This document shows positions 18,466 through 27,069 of a stretch of DNA of 64,000 nucleotides, piece by piece. The DNA is from Lactobacillaceae bacterium (GTDB lineage Bacteria; Bacillota; Bacilli; Lactobacillales; Lactobacillaceae), in NCBI GenBank assembly GCA_031289015.1, contig JAITQG010000003.1, positions 21,624 through 85,623 on the forward strand, in the 5' to 3' direction. Position 1 is the first letter of the stretch. Every line of letters begins with the position of its first letter. A model generated the notes under the pieces. That model saw only the letters and a list, made by a program, of their open reading frames with translations. It searched no databases and was not told where the DNA came from. The position numbers were made by a program, and so were the translations under genes.

Positions 18466-21315
18466 TTATTTGGCAGCCTTAGCACGCGCCTTATCACGTT
18501 TGATAATCGGCGCTAAATACTGCCCCGTATATGACTTTTTGACCTTGGCAATCGCTTCTGGTGTCCCTGTTGCAATGACAGTTCCACCAGCTTGCCCACC
18601 TTCTGGCCCCATATCAATCACCCAGTCTGCAGTTTTGATAACGTCCAAATTGTGTTCGATCACCAAAACAGTATTGCCACCATCCACGAGGCGTTGCAAA
18701 ACTTCTAACAAGCGTGAAATATCATCTGTGTGTAAACCAGTCGTTGGTTCATCCAAAATATAGAACGTCTTACCCGTCGAGCGGCGTTGGAGTTCAGAAG
18801 CCAGCTTCATCCGTTGGGCTTCTCCACCAGACAAAGTTGTCGCTGCTTGACCCAAGGTTACATACCCCAGCCCAACATCGACAATCGTTTGTAACTTACG
18901 GCGGATTTTAGGCATGGCTGCAAAGTACTCAAGCGCCTTATCAGCTGTGAGCTCCAACACTTGGGAAATATTCAAGCCACGATACGTAACTTCCAGGGTT
19001 TCTGTATTAAAACGCGTCCCCCCACAGACCTCACACTTGACGTACACATCAGGCAAGAAGTTCATCTCAATCTTTAATACGCCATCACCCTTACAAGCCT
19101 CACAACGGCCACCCTTAGTATTAAACGAGAACCGGCCCTTCTTATACCCACGTAACTTGGCTTCGTTAGTTTGGGCAAACAATTCACGAATATCGTCAAA
19201 GACGCCAGTATAAGTTGCTGGATTTGAACGGGGCGTCCGACCGATGGGGCTTTGGTCAATATCGATCAACTTATCGATGTTTTCTAAGCCGGTCAAAGTC
19301 TTGTATTTACCAGGCTTTTCGGAATTACCGTTCATTTCATGCTTAATCGCCCGCTTTAAAATCGTATTGATTAACGTTGACTTACCAGAACCCGACACCC
19401 CAGTAACAGCGATGAATTTGGCTAATGGAAAATCAACATCGACATTCTTTAGATTATTTTCGGTTGCGCCTGTCAATGAAAGTTGTAAATCATTGCCAGC
19501 CCGTCGTTTAGTTGGCACCGGAATAAACCGTTGCCCGGTTAAATATTGACCCGTCAACGAATTAGGATTAGCTTCAATCTCAGCAGGTGTTCCCACGGCC
19601 ATGATTTCACCACCTAAATCACCAGCCCCCGGTCCAACATCGACAATGAAATCAGCCGCGCGCATCGTATCTTCATCGTGTTCAACCACAATTAAAGTAT
19701 TCCCTAAATCACGCATCGCCTTCAATGACGAAATTAACCGATCATTATCGCGTTGGTGCAAGCCAATTGATGGTTCGTCTAAGACATACATCACACCCGA
19801 TAGATTTGAGCCAATTTGCGTGGCCAACCGAATCCGTTGTGCTTCACCACCCGAAAGTGTTCGTGCTGAACGTGATAGCGTGAGATAATTTAAGCCCACA
19901 TTTTGTAAAAACGTCAGCCGATCTTTAATTTCTTTGACAATCGGCCGCGCAATTTCAGCATCTTGTTCACCAAACGTCACTTGTTCAAAAAAGGTCAACT
20001 CTTCATCAATTGGCATTTCTGAAATTTGACCAATATGCTTATCGTTAACCTTAACGGACAAAGCACCTGGGTTCAAACGGTATCCATGACAATCCGGACA
20101 TTGTAACTCGTTCATATACATCCGCATTTGCTCGCGCGTGAAGTCGGAATTTGACTCCCTAAACCGGCGATCAATATTGTTGATGACTCCTTCAAATTCG
20201 ACATCGACATCCCGAACCCCACCAAAGTCATTTTCGTAATGAAAATGAAATTTCTTAAGTCGTGAGCCATACAAAACCATGTCTTCTTGTTCAGCCGTCA
20301 AATCAGCAAAAGCAATATCCATTGGAATGCCGTTTTGTTCGCAAAATTGGCGCAACATCTCTGGATAATAACTCGATGAAATGGGGTTCCAAGCAGCCAA
20401 TGCGCCTTCTTGGAGGGTTTTAGTCTTATCAGGGATTACCAAGTCCAAATCGACTTCAAGCTTAAGCCCTAGGCCACCACACCCCGGACACGCTCCCAAC
20501 GGGGCATTGAACGAAAATAGCGCTGGTTCTAACTTACCCACCCCAAAGTTTTTTAATTCCCCGGTGTAATGGTCAGAGAATTTGATTTGTTCACCATCGA
20601 TGACATCAGCAATGACGACCCCATCGGCCATGCGTAGAGCCGATTCAAATGATTCAAATAATCGAGCATGCGCACCGTCACGCAAAACTATCCGGTCAAC
20701 GACAATGGCCACATCGTGATATTTATTTTTTTCCAAATCAAAAGTTTCAGCGATATCGTGCATTTCGCCATCTACCAACACGCGCACAAAACCTTCTTTT
20801 TTAATCTTCTCAAACACGGTCGCATGTGAACCACGTTTGTGTTCAATAATCGGCGACAAAACTTGCAACCGCGTGCCTTCAGCAAGGTGTGTGTTCAAGT
20901 AATTCAACATTTGATCAATTGAAACTTTAACAATCGTGCCGTCAGCTGCGGCGTCAGGCTTACCAACTCGCGCAAATAACAACCGATAGTAGTCATTAAT
21001 TTCCGTCACGGTTCCCACTGTTGACCGTGGATTTTTTGACGTCGTTTTTTGGTCAATCGAAATCGCTGGACTCAAGCCGTCAATCGAATCAACGTCTGGC
21101 TTATCCATTTGGCCCAAAAATTGACGCGCATAGGCTGACAAGCTCTCAACATAGCGCCGTTGACCTTCAGCATAGAGCGTATCAAAGGCGAGCGAACTTT
21201 TCCCAGAGCCCGACAAACCGGTCATAACCACGAACTTATCACGTGGAATGGTAACGTCTACATTTTTTAAATTATGTGCTCGTGCACCGTGAATGGTGAT
21301 AAAATCATTTGCCAT
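18466..21315 (-). CDS. uvrA: Excinuclease ABC subunit A
   Basis: This 949-residue DNA damage sensor of nucleotide excision repair has two ABC ATPase halves. Walker A motifs are [20 protein letters not shown] near residue 32 and [15 protein letters not shown] near 640, each with an LSGGEAQR signature. Zinc modules show CPGCGG near 275, [16 protein letters not shown] near 405 and CEACKGDG ... [10 protein letters not shown] near 735. It is full length. In most Firmicutes uvrA directly follows uvrB; here uvrB lies at 59917 on the other strand. Confidence 0.97.
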   Translation of the reverse strand: MANDFITIHGARAHNLKNVDVTIPRDKFVVMTGLSGSGKSSLAFDTLYAEGQRRYVESLSAYARQFLGQMDKPDVDSIDGLSPAISIDQKTTSKNPRSTVGTVTEINDYYRLLFARVGKPDAAADGTIVKVSIDQMLNYLNTHLAEGTRLQVLSPIIEHKRGSHATVFEKIKKEGFVRVLVDGEMHDIAETFDLEKNKYHDVAIVVDRIVLRDGAHARLFESFESALRMADGVVIADVIDGEQIKFSDHYTGELKNFGVGKLEPALFSFNAPLGACPGCGGLGLKLEVDLDLVIPDKTKTLQEGALAAWNPISSSYYPEMLRQFCEQNGIPMDIAFADLTAEQEDMVLYGSRLKKFHFHYENDFGGVRDVDVEFEGVINNIDRRFRESNSDFTREQMRMYMNELQCPDCHGYRLNPGALSVKVNDKHIGQISEMPIDEELTFFEQVTFGEQDAEIARPIVKEIKDRLTFLQNVGLNYLTLSRSARTLSGGEAQRIRLATQIGSNLSGVMYVLDEPSIGLHQRDNDRLISSLKAMRDLGNTLIVVEHDEDTMRAADFIVDVGPGAGDLGGEIMAVGTPAEIEANPNSLTGQYLTGQRFIPVPTKRRAGNDLQLSLTGATENNLKNVDVDFPLAKFIAVTGVSGSGKSTLINTILKRAIKHEMNGNSEKPGKYKTLTGLENIDKLIDIDQSPIGRTPRSNPATYTGVFDDIRELFAQTNEAKLRGYKKGRFSFNTKGGRCEACKGDGVLKIEMNFLPDVYVKCEVCGGTRFNTETLEVTYRGLNISQVLELTADKALEYFAAMPKIRRKLQTIVDVGLGYVTLGQAATTLSGGEAQRMKLASELQRRSTGKTFYILDEPTTGLHTDDISRLLEVLQRLVDGGNTVLVIEHNLDVIKTADWVIDMGPEGGQAGGTVIATGTPEAIAKVKKSYTGQYLAPIIKRDKARAKAAK

Positions 21316-21394
21316 AATATCCCCTTTTCTGTGTTTCCAATTACTATTTATTATATACGAAATAGGGCTTACAAGATATTCCCCATACTTGTGC

Positions 21395-22240
21395 TTAGTT
21401 TAGCTGTACCGCGGCCCAATATGTGTCTAAGGCTTTAGTTGGCCCGGTCATCAATCCAATTTGCGTCAATAATAACTGCTTAGTTTTAGCATCCAAATCT
21501 GTGGTGGCTAAATTTTTTGGCGTAATAAAATATTTTGCACCACCAACTTCCCAATTTCCATCTTGCATATCTTCAGCATCAAAACTAGCTTGCCGGATAA
21601 TTGTGGCGGGCAAATTGGCAACCATGTTCGCAAAATCAAATTTACTAATCAGCGTGCGGATATTGGCCTGTTGATTAGTTTGAAAAGCGCCAAATTGAGC
21701 TTGGACCGTGGCTGCTAGATAGTGGTTAAATTGGGCGGGTTCTGAAAGCTCCAAATCCCATTCGGCATAATACAAATAGTCAGCCATGGGCTTGAGCAAG
21801 CTCAACATCGCCTGAAATTGCGCTTGTGAAGCAAAATACCACGAACTATGGGCAAATACAATCGCATCAAAATGACGCCCTGCTAAGACCTGGGCATCGA
21901 CTAATAAATCAGTATTAAAATACGCCGTGATGTTGGCTCCAATGGCTGATTGTTGTAGATAATGCATCCCCTGCCCGATCGTAAACGGTGCCCCATAGAC
22001 TTCTGGTGCAATATCAATGGCCGTTACTGAACCAGTTGCCCCCACTGTATAAGCCAAAGCCGCTGTCATATCACCTTGGCCCGACCCGATTTCTAAAATA
22101 TGCATGCCTGGTTTAATTTGCCAAGCATCGATTAATTTAACGCGATGTTTCGTTTGAATTAATTGAATATCATCAGCAGCCTCATGCGCACCGTGAAACA
22201 TGTGCGCCGTGATTGCTGCAACGCGGTTTTGTGTTGTCAT
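21395..22240 (-). CDS. Class I SAM-dependent methyltransferase
   Basis: A 281-residue protein with the SAM-binding motif I HILEIGSGQGDMT (about residues 47-59), an acidic motif II in SVTAIDIAP and a DAIVFAHSSWYF motif near 125. The N-terminal HMFHGAHEAADDIQLIQTKHR is characteristic of small-molecule methyltransferases in lactobacilli whose substrate is unknown. It follows the DUF1810 gene by 14 bases, so the two are probably cotranscribed. Confidence 0.8.
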   Translation of the reverse strand: MTTQNRVAAITAHMFHGAHEAADDIQLIQTKHRVKLIDAWQIKPGMHILEIGSGQGDMTAALAYTVGATGSVTAIDIAPEVYGAPFTIGQGMHYLQQSAIGANITAYFNTDLLVDAQVLAGRHFDAIVFAHSSWYFASQAQFQAMLSLLKPMADYLYYAEWDLELSEPAQFNHYLAATVQAQFGAFQTNQQANIRTLISKFDFANMVANLPATIIRQASFDAEDMQDGNWEVGGAKYFITPKNLATTDLDAKTKQLLLTQIGLMTGPTKALDTYWAAVQLN

Positions 22241-22254
22241 CTTAAATCTCCAAA

Positions 22255-22686
22255 TTATAAGGCTTGCAAAGTTTTTACGTCGGCCTGGCCTGCAAAGTAC
22301 TTATCAAGCCCGGCAGTATATAAATCAGCTGGATTGGCAACTGCCTCAAATAACGTCCATGAAGAACGTAATTTTTCAGCATCAACAGCACCCATCACAG
22401 CAACCGGATCATTGGTTGGTAATGCGAGCAAGACTTTAGTGGCTTCTTCTAGGCGGGCCGCTAAATTATCATCAGCCAAATAGCGCGCAGCCTCCATGCG
22501 GTTTTTGATACCATAGTACTTAGCCCGCTCGGATTTACCTAAACTAGCCAACTGCGGAAAAACCCACCACATCCAATGTGTGGCCTTTTGGCCCAGCTTT
22601 AGTTCCGAAATCGCCGTTAAATAACTATCATCGGCATCTTGTGCATCAAGAAACCGCCTAACTTCATGTATTGCCTTGGGATTCAT
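22255..22686 (-). CDS. DUF1810 family protein
   Basis: A 143-residue soluble protein matching the DUF1810 pattern: RFLDAQD near the start, HWMWWVFPQLASLGKSERAK at 36-55, YYGIKNRMEAARYL, and KLRSSWTLFEAV near the end. No biochemical role is established that I know of. It is the first gene of a two-gene unit with the methyltransferase, which may hint at a shared nucleotide- or modification-related task (inference). Confidence 0.8.
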   Translation of the reverse strand: MNPKAIHEVRRFLDAQDADDSYLTAISELKLGQKATHWMWWVFPQLASLGKSERAKYYGIKNRMEAARYLADDNLAARLEEATKVLLALPTNDPVAVMGAVDAEKLRSSWTLFEAVANPADLYTAGLDKYFAGQADVKTLQAL

Positions 22687-22804
22687 TTTAATGCTCCATT
22701 TCTATTATTTGACTAAGGATTGTTAAGTAATCACAGCTGGAATTTCATATCGGCCGTTTTTTTGGTACAATTAATGACATAAACTCAACAGAAAGTGTGC
22801 GACC

Positions 22805-23128
22805 ATGACAAAATCAAAGGTCATCGACACAATTAAATATATCTCAACCCATCTTGCGTCAATTATCTTAATGATCTTTGGCGTAATTTTTGCTGGCATC
22901 GCGTTGACTGCGCTGATTGTCTTTGTTGAAGAAGTGGTCGTCTTTATTTGGAAAGGCCGCCTGATTAACAGTTATACCAACACCTATGGTAATGCCGTGT
23001 ACGTTTTATTTTGGCATTGGCTATTAATTTTCTTGTTCATCTCGTATTGGGCCGCCCTAGATGTCTTTTTACCAAAAAATAAAGATCGTGTGGCTTTGAA
23101 TATTGATTTTAACACACCTCAGAAATAA
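22805..23128 (+). CDS. Small membrane protein, two helices
   Basis: A 107-residue protein with two hydrophobic helices (about 14-48 and 65-90) joined by a polar loop with WKGRLINSYTNTYGNA and a short charged tail. I do not recognise the family. It has an AGAAAG ribosome site, a TACAAT -10 box about 30 bases upstream and a strong terminator after it, and runs divergently from the DUF1810 gene. Confidence 0.6.
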   Translation: MTKSKVIDTIKYISTHLASIILMIFGVIFAGIALTALIVFVEEVVVFIWKGRLINSYTNTYGNAVYVLFWHWLLIFLFISYWAALDVFLPKNKDRVALNIDFNTPQK

Positions 23129-23144
23129 ACATGTCATCAATCAC

Positions 23145-23181
23145 AAAAATAGGCCGGGACTTTTGTCCCAGCCTATTTTTT
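23145..23181. terminator. Bidirectional terminator
   Basis: AAAATAGGCCGGGAC pairs with GTCCCAGCCTATTTT (one mismatch, TTTT loop), flanked by A- and T-runs, between convergent genes. Confidence 0.9.
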
Positions 23182-23184
23182 TAA

Positions 23185-23499
23185 TTAAATTGTGTGCACA
23201 TCAACTCCAGTGACCGACGCGTTTTCATCAAACGCTGAGACAGTCACATATTCGACGTCCGTTAAGCCTAATTCATCTGCTAAATGATTGCGCAATTTTG
23301 CGACTTCTTGCTTAACTGATTCCATTGATGACTTGGCGTCAAAATCTAAGGTTGCTTTCAAAAATGGATAGCTACCCTCTTTGTAAAAAGTTGCTGATGA
23401 ACAATCGCTGGCAATTGTGCTACCAGAAATCGCTTGGGCTTCAGGGGCGGCTGATTTGAAAATAGCTTGGGCCTTATTGTACTTAAGTTCTTCATTCAT
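23185..23499 (-). CDS. Hypothetical 104-residue cytoplasmic protein
   Basis: Soluble, no signal peptide or membrane helix. A predicted beta-alpha-beta arrangement is suggested by FLKATLDFDAKSSMESVKQE, VAKLRNHLADELGL and VEYVTVSAFDENASVTGVDV. A GAAAGGAGA ribosome site supports the start, and it shares a bidirectional terminator. I do not recognise the family. It is a monocistronic unit on the minus strand. Confidence 0.6.
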   Translation of the reverse strand: MNEELKYNKAQAIFKSAAPEAQAISGSTIASDCSSATFYKEGSYPFLKATLDFDAKSSMESVKQEVAKLRNHLADELGLTDVEYVTVSAFDENASVTGVDVHTI

Positions 23500-23629
23500 A
23501 ATATGGGTCTCCTTTCGAGATCATGGTTCAACTTACAAATAGTTACTGTTTTTAGAGTATGAACGTTATGATATTCGCGAAATATGCCTTTTTTATGAAT
23601 CGCTGTTTTGTCTTATCAACTTCTTAATT

Positions 23630-24994
23630 TTATTTTTGGCGGTTTTGTGGCAGGTTTGACCCACTAAAATAGAAGCCTAAATCAGACCCTAACGATGGGT
23701 AGGCGTACATATTTTGTTTAAGATCGGCCTTGGTCTGCCTTTGATTGATGGCCACCGTGAAATAGTTTAGCATTTCATCCGCGCTGCCTGACAGAATGGT
23801 TGCCCCGACAATGACCCCATCCGCATCAAAGATAACTTTAGCTTGGGCCACAGGTTCTTTGAGTCGCCAATATTCTAACCAATTGGTCATATCAAAGCGC
23901 TCAATTTGATACCCGAGCTGTTGAGCTTGAAGTGGTGTTACGCCGACTTGACCTAGCTTTGGCGACCCAAAAACAATCACGGGGACAGCCGGATATTGAA
24001 TGGCGGCTAACTCAGTCCCTAAGATATGATTAGCGACATAGCGCGCTTCATACGCACCCGTCGAAGTTAATTTAGGGACATTGGTGTCAGCCACATCCCC
24101 CACGGCATAAATGTGCTTGATATTAGTCGCCAAATTTGTGTCGACCTTAACCCCATTGTCACCCAGTTCAACACCAGTGACCGACAAATTAATTTGATCG
24201 ACATTACCAATTCGACCAGTCGCCACAAACGCCATTTCAGTTTGGATCCGGCGCCCATCAGTAGCCACAAGGGTTACCCCAGTCGCGTTTTTTTCGACGG
24301 CACGCGTCTCAAAATCCCAATTAAAGCGGATTCCTTTACGTTCCATTTGAGCAATCATCGTTTGCGTCAAATCTTGATCAAATTCACGTAAAATATGGTG
24401 CTGATGAGCAATGACTTGCACTTTTGCGCCTGCAGCTGCCGCAATATTAGCAAATTCAATGGCTATGAAGCCCGTCCCAATGATGGCAACCTCAGCTGGC
24501 ATTGCAGGCAAATTCAAAAAAGCCTCATTGTCAGCCAAGTACTCATCCCCCGGTACATTTAACCGAGCCGGGCGAGCACCCGTTGCGATGATCCAAGTAT
24601 CCGCTGTGATGCGTTCACCATTAACTTCAACCGTATGCGCATCCAAAAATTGACCATGCCCATAGACATGCGTCACGCCAGTTGCATCTAAAGCCGCAAT
24701 TTTACGCGCCGGCACAGGATCCGTGTACGCCATTTTATGCGCCATTAACTTTGGCCAATCAAGCCAAGTATTCCCTGCTAAGCCGTCATTTTTGAGCCAT
24801 TCAGCCCGCTCTTTGGCTTCCACTGCGGCAATCAAAACTTTCTTGGGATCACAACCATAGTTAGGACAGGTGCCGCCCCATAGATATTCTTCAATAATCA
24901 CCGTTGCTTGCCCGGCTGCTTGTAAAGGGTGGGCCGCTGATAAGCCAGCAGGACCAGAACCGATTACGCCAACATCAAAATGTTTCACCATCAT
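23630..24994 (-). CDS. FAD/NAD(P)-dependent disulfide oxidoreductase (glutathione reductase-like)
   Basis: A 454-residue class I pyridine nucleotide-disulfide oxidoreductase: FAD site GVIGSGPAGLSAA (9-21), redox disulfide CPNYGC (Cys43, Cys48), NAD(P) fold AIIGTGFIAIEFANIAA near 175 and the AVGDVADTNVPKLTSTG FAD motif near 300. In glutathione, lipoamide and mercuric reductases the C-terminus carries a catalytic HPTxxE; here it reads YAYPSLGSD, without the His and Glu. That C-terminal form is common in LAB proteins of this type, so the true substrate may not be glutathione. The ATG at 24994 has GGAGG 4-5 bases away; a TTG one codon earlier is too close. Confidence 0.85.
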   Translation of the reverse strand: MMVKHFDVGVIGSGPAGLSAAHPLQAAGQATVIIEEYLWGGTCPNYGCDPKKVLIAAVEAKERAEWLKNDGLAGNTWLDWPKLMAHKMAYTDPVPARKIAALDATGVTHVYGHGQFLDAHTVEVNGERITADTWIIATGARPARLNVPGDEYLADNEAFLNLPAMPAEVAIIGTGFIAIEFANIAAAAGAKVQVIAHQHHILREFDQDLTQTMIAQMERKGIRFNWDFETRAVEKNATGVTLVATDGRRIQTEMAFVATGRIGNVDQINLSVTGVELGDNGVKVDTNLATNIKHIYAVGDVADTNVPKLTSTGAYEARYVANHILGTELAAIQYPAVPVIVFGSPKLGQVGVTPLQAQQLGYQIERFDMTNWLEYWRLKEPVAQAKVIFDADGVIVGATILSGSADEMLNYFTVAINQRQTKADLKQNMYAYPSLGSDLGFYFSGSNLPQNRQK

Positions 24995-25018
24995 CAAGCC
25001 TCCTGATTACAAAGCGCT

Positions 25019-25381
25019 TTAAACCAAGCCCAAGCTAATCACTAAGGCTTGATCAATTTTTGCTAACACATTGCCCGGTACTTTGCCAATTCGATCTTGG
25101 ATCCGGGTTTTATCAATTGTGCGGACTTGTTCAGCTAAAATAACTGAATCCCGTAGAATCCCAGTTTCTTTAATGCTAGCCAATAGTCCAACGTGGGTCG
25201 GTAGTTTTGGTTTAGCTAATTTAGCGGTGATAGGTACGACAATGGTTGTTGGTGAATATAAATTACCCACATCATTTTGCACAATTACCACCGGTCGTTG
25301 GCCACCTTGTTCAGAACCCGTCACTGGCGATAGGTCAGCAAAGAAGATATCGCCTCGTAGTACTTTCGGTCTTTTTTCCAT
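25019..25381 (-). CDS. mazF: MazF/NdoA-type endoribonuclease toxin
   Basis: A 120-residue protein with the PemK/MazF fold: LRGDIFFADLSPVTGSEQGG at the N-terminus, RPVVIVQNDVGN, VVPITAK in the core and ILAEQVRTIDKTRI toward the end, as in B. subtilis NdoA, which cuts mRNA at U-rich sites. As in many Firmicutes it follows alr on the same strand, 48 bases downstream. No antitoxin (MazE/NdoAI) ORF is present in that gap or nearby, so it is an orphan in this window. Confidence 0.9.
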   Translation of the reverse strand: MEKRPKVLRGDIFFADLSPVTGSEQGGQRPVVIVQNDVGNLYSPTTIVVPITAKLAKPKLPTHVGLLASIKETGILRDSVILAEQVRTIDKTRIQDRIGKVPGNVLAKIDQALVISLGLV

Positions 25382-25429
25382 AGTTATGTATATGCCCGCT
25401 CATCAACGAGCTACTCTTTTCTTAATGTC

Positions 25430-26917
25430 TTAGTTAATTAAATTTCGTGGTAATCTCGTCGCGAGGCCAGTGGCGATTTCATATGGAATCGTCCCTACCC
25501 GTTGTGCTAAATCAACCAGGGTAATTGTTTCAGCACCCACTTGGCCAATTAACGTAATCGTCGTGCCCACCGGATACTCATGTGGTAAGGCCACCATTAG
25601 TTGATCCATGGCAATGCGTCCAACGATTTCAACGTGTTCTCCGGTTGGTAATAATCCATACATGCCTTGTAGCGCCCGCGGATATCCATCCGCATACCCA
25701 ATTGGTAACGTCCCAATCCAAGTCGGTTGGGTGGCGGTATACGTTGCCCCATACGAGACAGAGTCCCCCGGTGCAATTTGTTTAACGGCCACCAGGTCAG
25801 CTTTTAAACTCAAAACTGGTTGCAAGTCAGTTGCTGGCATGGCCCCATTCGATGCATCAAAGCCATACATCCCAGCCCCAACCCGGATCACGTCCGTGGC
25901 TGGATTAGAATGCCATAAACTCGTTGCTGAATTGGCCACATGCAACCAAACATCAGCCGGCAAGTCTAAATCATCAATCAATGTATGCCAACGCTGTAAT
26001 TGTTGCTCAAAATAGTGGTTATCTTTTTCATCGGCCGTTGCAAAATGCATGCCGATACTTTGTAATTGAATTTGCTCAGCATGGGTTTTAATCAAGGCCA
26101 AGGTCGCTTTAATTTCGGCTTGGTCGCGCATCCCAATCCGCCCCATGCCAGTATCCACTCCAATAGCAACGGATAACTGTTGGTTGACCGTTAAATGGTC
26201 CACCAAGGCTTGTAAACTAGCTAAACTCGTCACCACGGGGGTTAATTGGTTGCTAGCTAATTCGTTGGCATATTCAGGAGCCGTAATTCCCAAAATCAAA
26301 ATTGGTTGCTTAACACCAAAACTACGCACCCAGAGCGCTTCGTCCATCGTTGCCACGGCAAATCCTTCAACTCCCACCTCTAATGCAGCGGTAATAACTT
26401 GTGGCAACCCGTGCCCATATGCGTTGGCCTTAACAACCGCAAAGAACCGCTCAGCCTGGGCTTTGGTTTTAATATATTGAATATTGTGCTTTAACGCCGC
26501 TGCCGAAATTTCAATCCAAGCTGGTCGATGTGTGCTAACTGGTTGGGTAAGTGTAGGTAAATCCTCTAAAATAACTGAAGTATGTACTGAGTCACCGGTA
26601 TGCGAAATTGAAACATGGGCCAATAATGTGGCTTGTTTGGGGTGCTTGGTCATCAACGGGGCACCCTTGGCATCGTATAAAATTTCTAAGTCATGCCATG
26701 ATACAGCTTTCCCAATCCCTGTACCAATCGCTTTACTATACGCTTCTTTCAAAGAAAACCGCCCCGCCAAAAACTCCCATTGATGCTTGCCTTTTCGTGA
26801 ATCAAAAATAGCGCGTTCATTGGCAGTTAAAATTGTATCAATAAATCTAGGTTGACGACTAGCTGTTCCCTCAACAGCTGATATTTCTTGGGCATCAATC
26901 CCATTGCCATAAATCAT
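25430..26917 (-). CDS. Fusion of holo-ACP synthase (AcpS) and alanine racemase (Alr)
   Basis: One 495-residue chain holds two enzymes. Residues 1-120 are AcpS: GNGIDAQEI with Asp8 and WEFLAGRFSLKEAYSKAIG with Glu58 are the Mg-binding residues of the phosphopantetheinyl transferase that activates acyl carrier protein. Residues 131-495 are Alr, which makes D-alanine for the wall: PLP lysine Lys163 in VVKANAYGHG, catalytic Tyr389 in SVSYGATY, and IGYADGYPR. The linker is about 10 residues (PTLTQPVSTH), and no in-frame start codon occurs between the domains. The ATG at 26917 has a GGAGG site 8 bases upstream. In most lactobacilli acpS and alr are separate neighbours, so this is a merger of adjacent genes. 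Confidence 0.9.
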   Translation of the reverse strand: MIYGNGIDAQEISAVEGTASRQPRFIDTILTANERAIFDSRKGKHQWEFLAGRFSLKEAYSKAIGTGIGKAVSWHDLEILYDAKGAPLMTKHPKQATLLAHVSISHTGDSVHTSVILEDLPTLTQPVSTHRPAWIEISAAALKHNIQYIKTKAQAERFFAVVKANAYGHGLPQVITAALEVGVEGFAVATMDEALWVRSFGVKQPILILGITAPEYANELASNQLTPVVTSLASLQALVDHLTVNQQLSVAIGVDTGMGRIGMRDQAEIKATLALIKTHAEQIQLQSIGMHFATADEKDNHYFEQQLQRWHTLIDDLDLPADVWLHVANSATSLWHSNPATDVIRVGAGMYGFDASNGAMPATDLQPVLSLKADLVAVKQIAPGDSVSYGATYTATQPTWIGTLPIGYADGYPRALQGMYGLLPTGEHVEIVGRIAMDQLMVALPHEYPVGTTITLIGQVGAETITLVDLAQRVGTIPYEIATGLATRLPRNLIN

Positions 26918-27023
26918 AAATTCATCCTCCCCCTTATTTTTTATAATAATATCATTATACATGGAATACGCTAAAAAGTAGTCCGGAAAATCTGACAAAT
27001 GCAAATTACTTTACTTTTTGCAG

Positions 27024-27061
27024 CAAAAAACACCGATTAAGCCATAATAGCCTAACCGGTG
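27024..27061 (-). terminator. cshA terminator
   Basis: On the minus strand CACCGGTTAGGC pairs with GCTTAATCGGTG (12 pairs, two of them G-U), followed by TTTTTTGC. Confidence 0.88.
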
Positions 27062-27069
27062 ATGCATTA

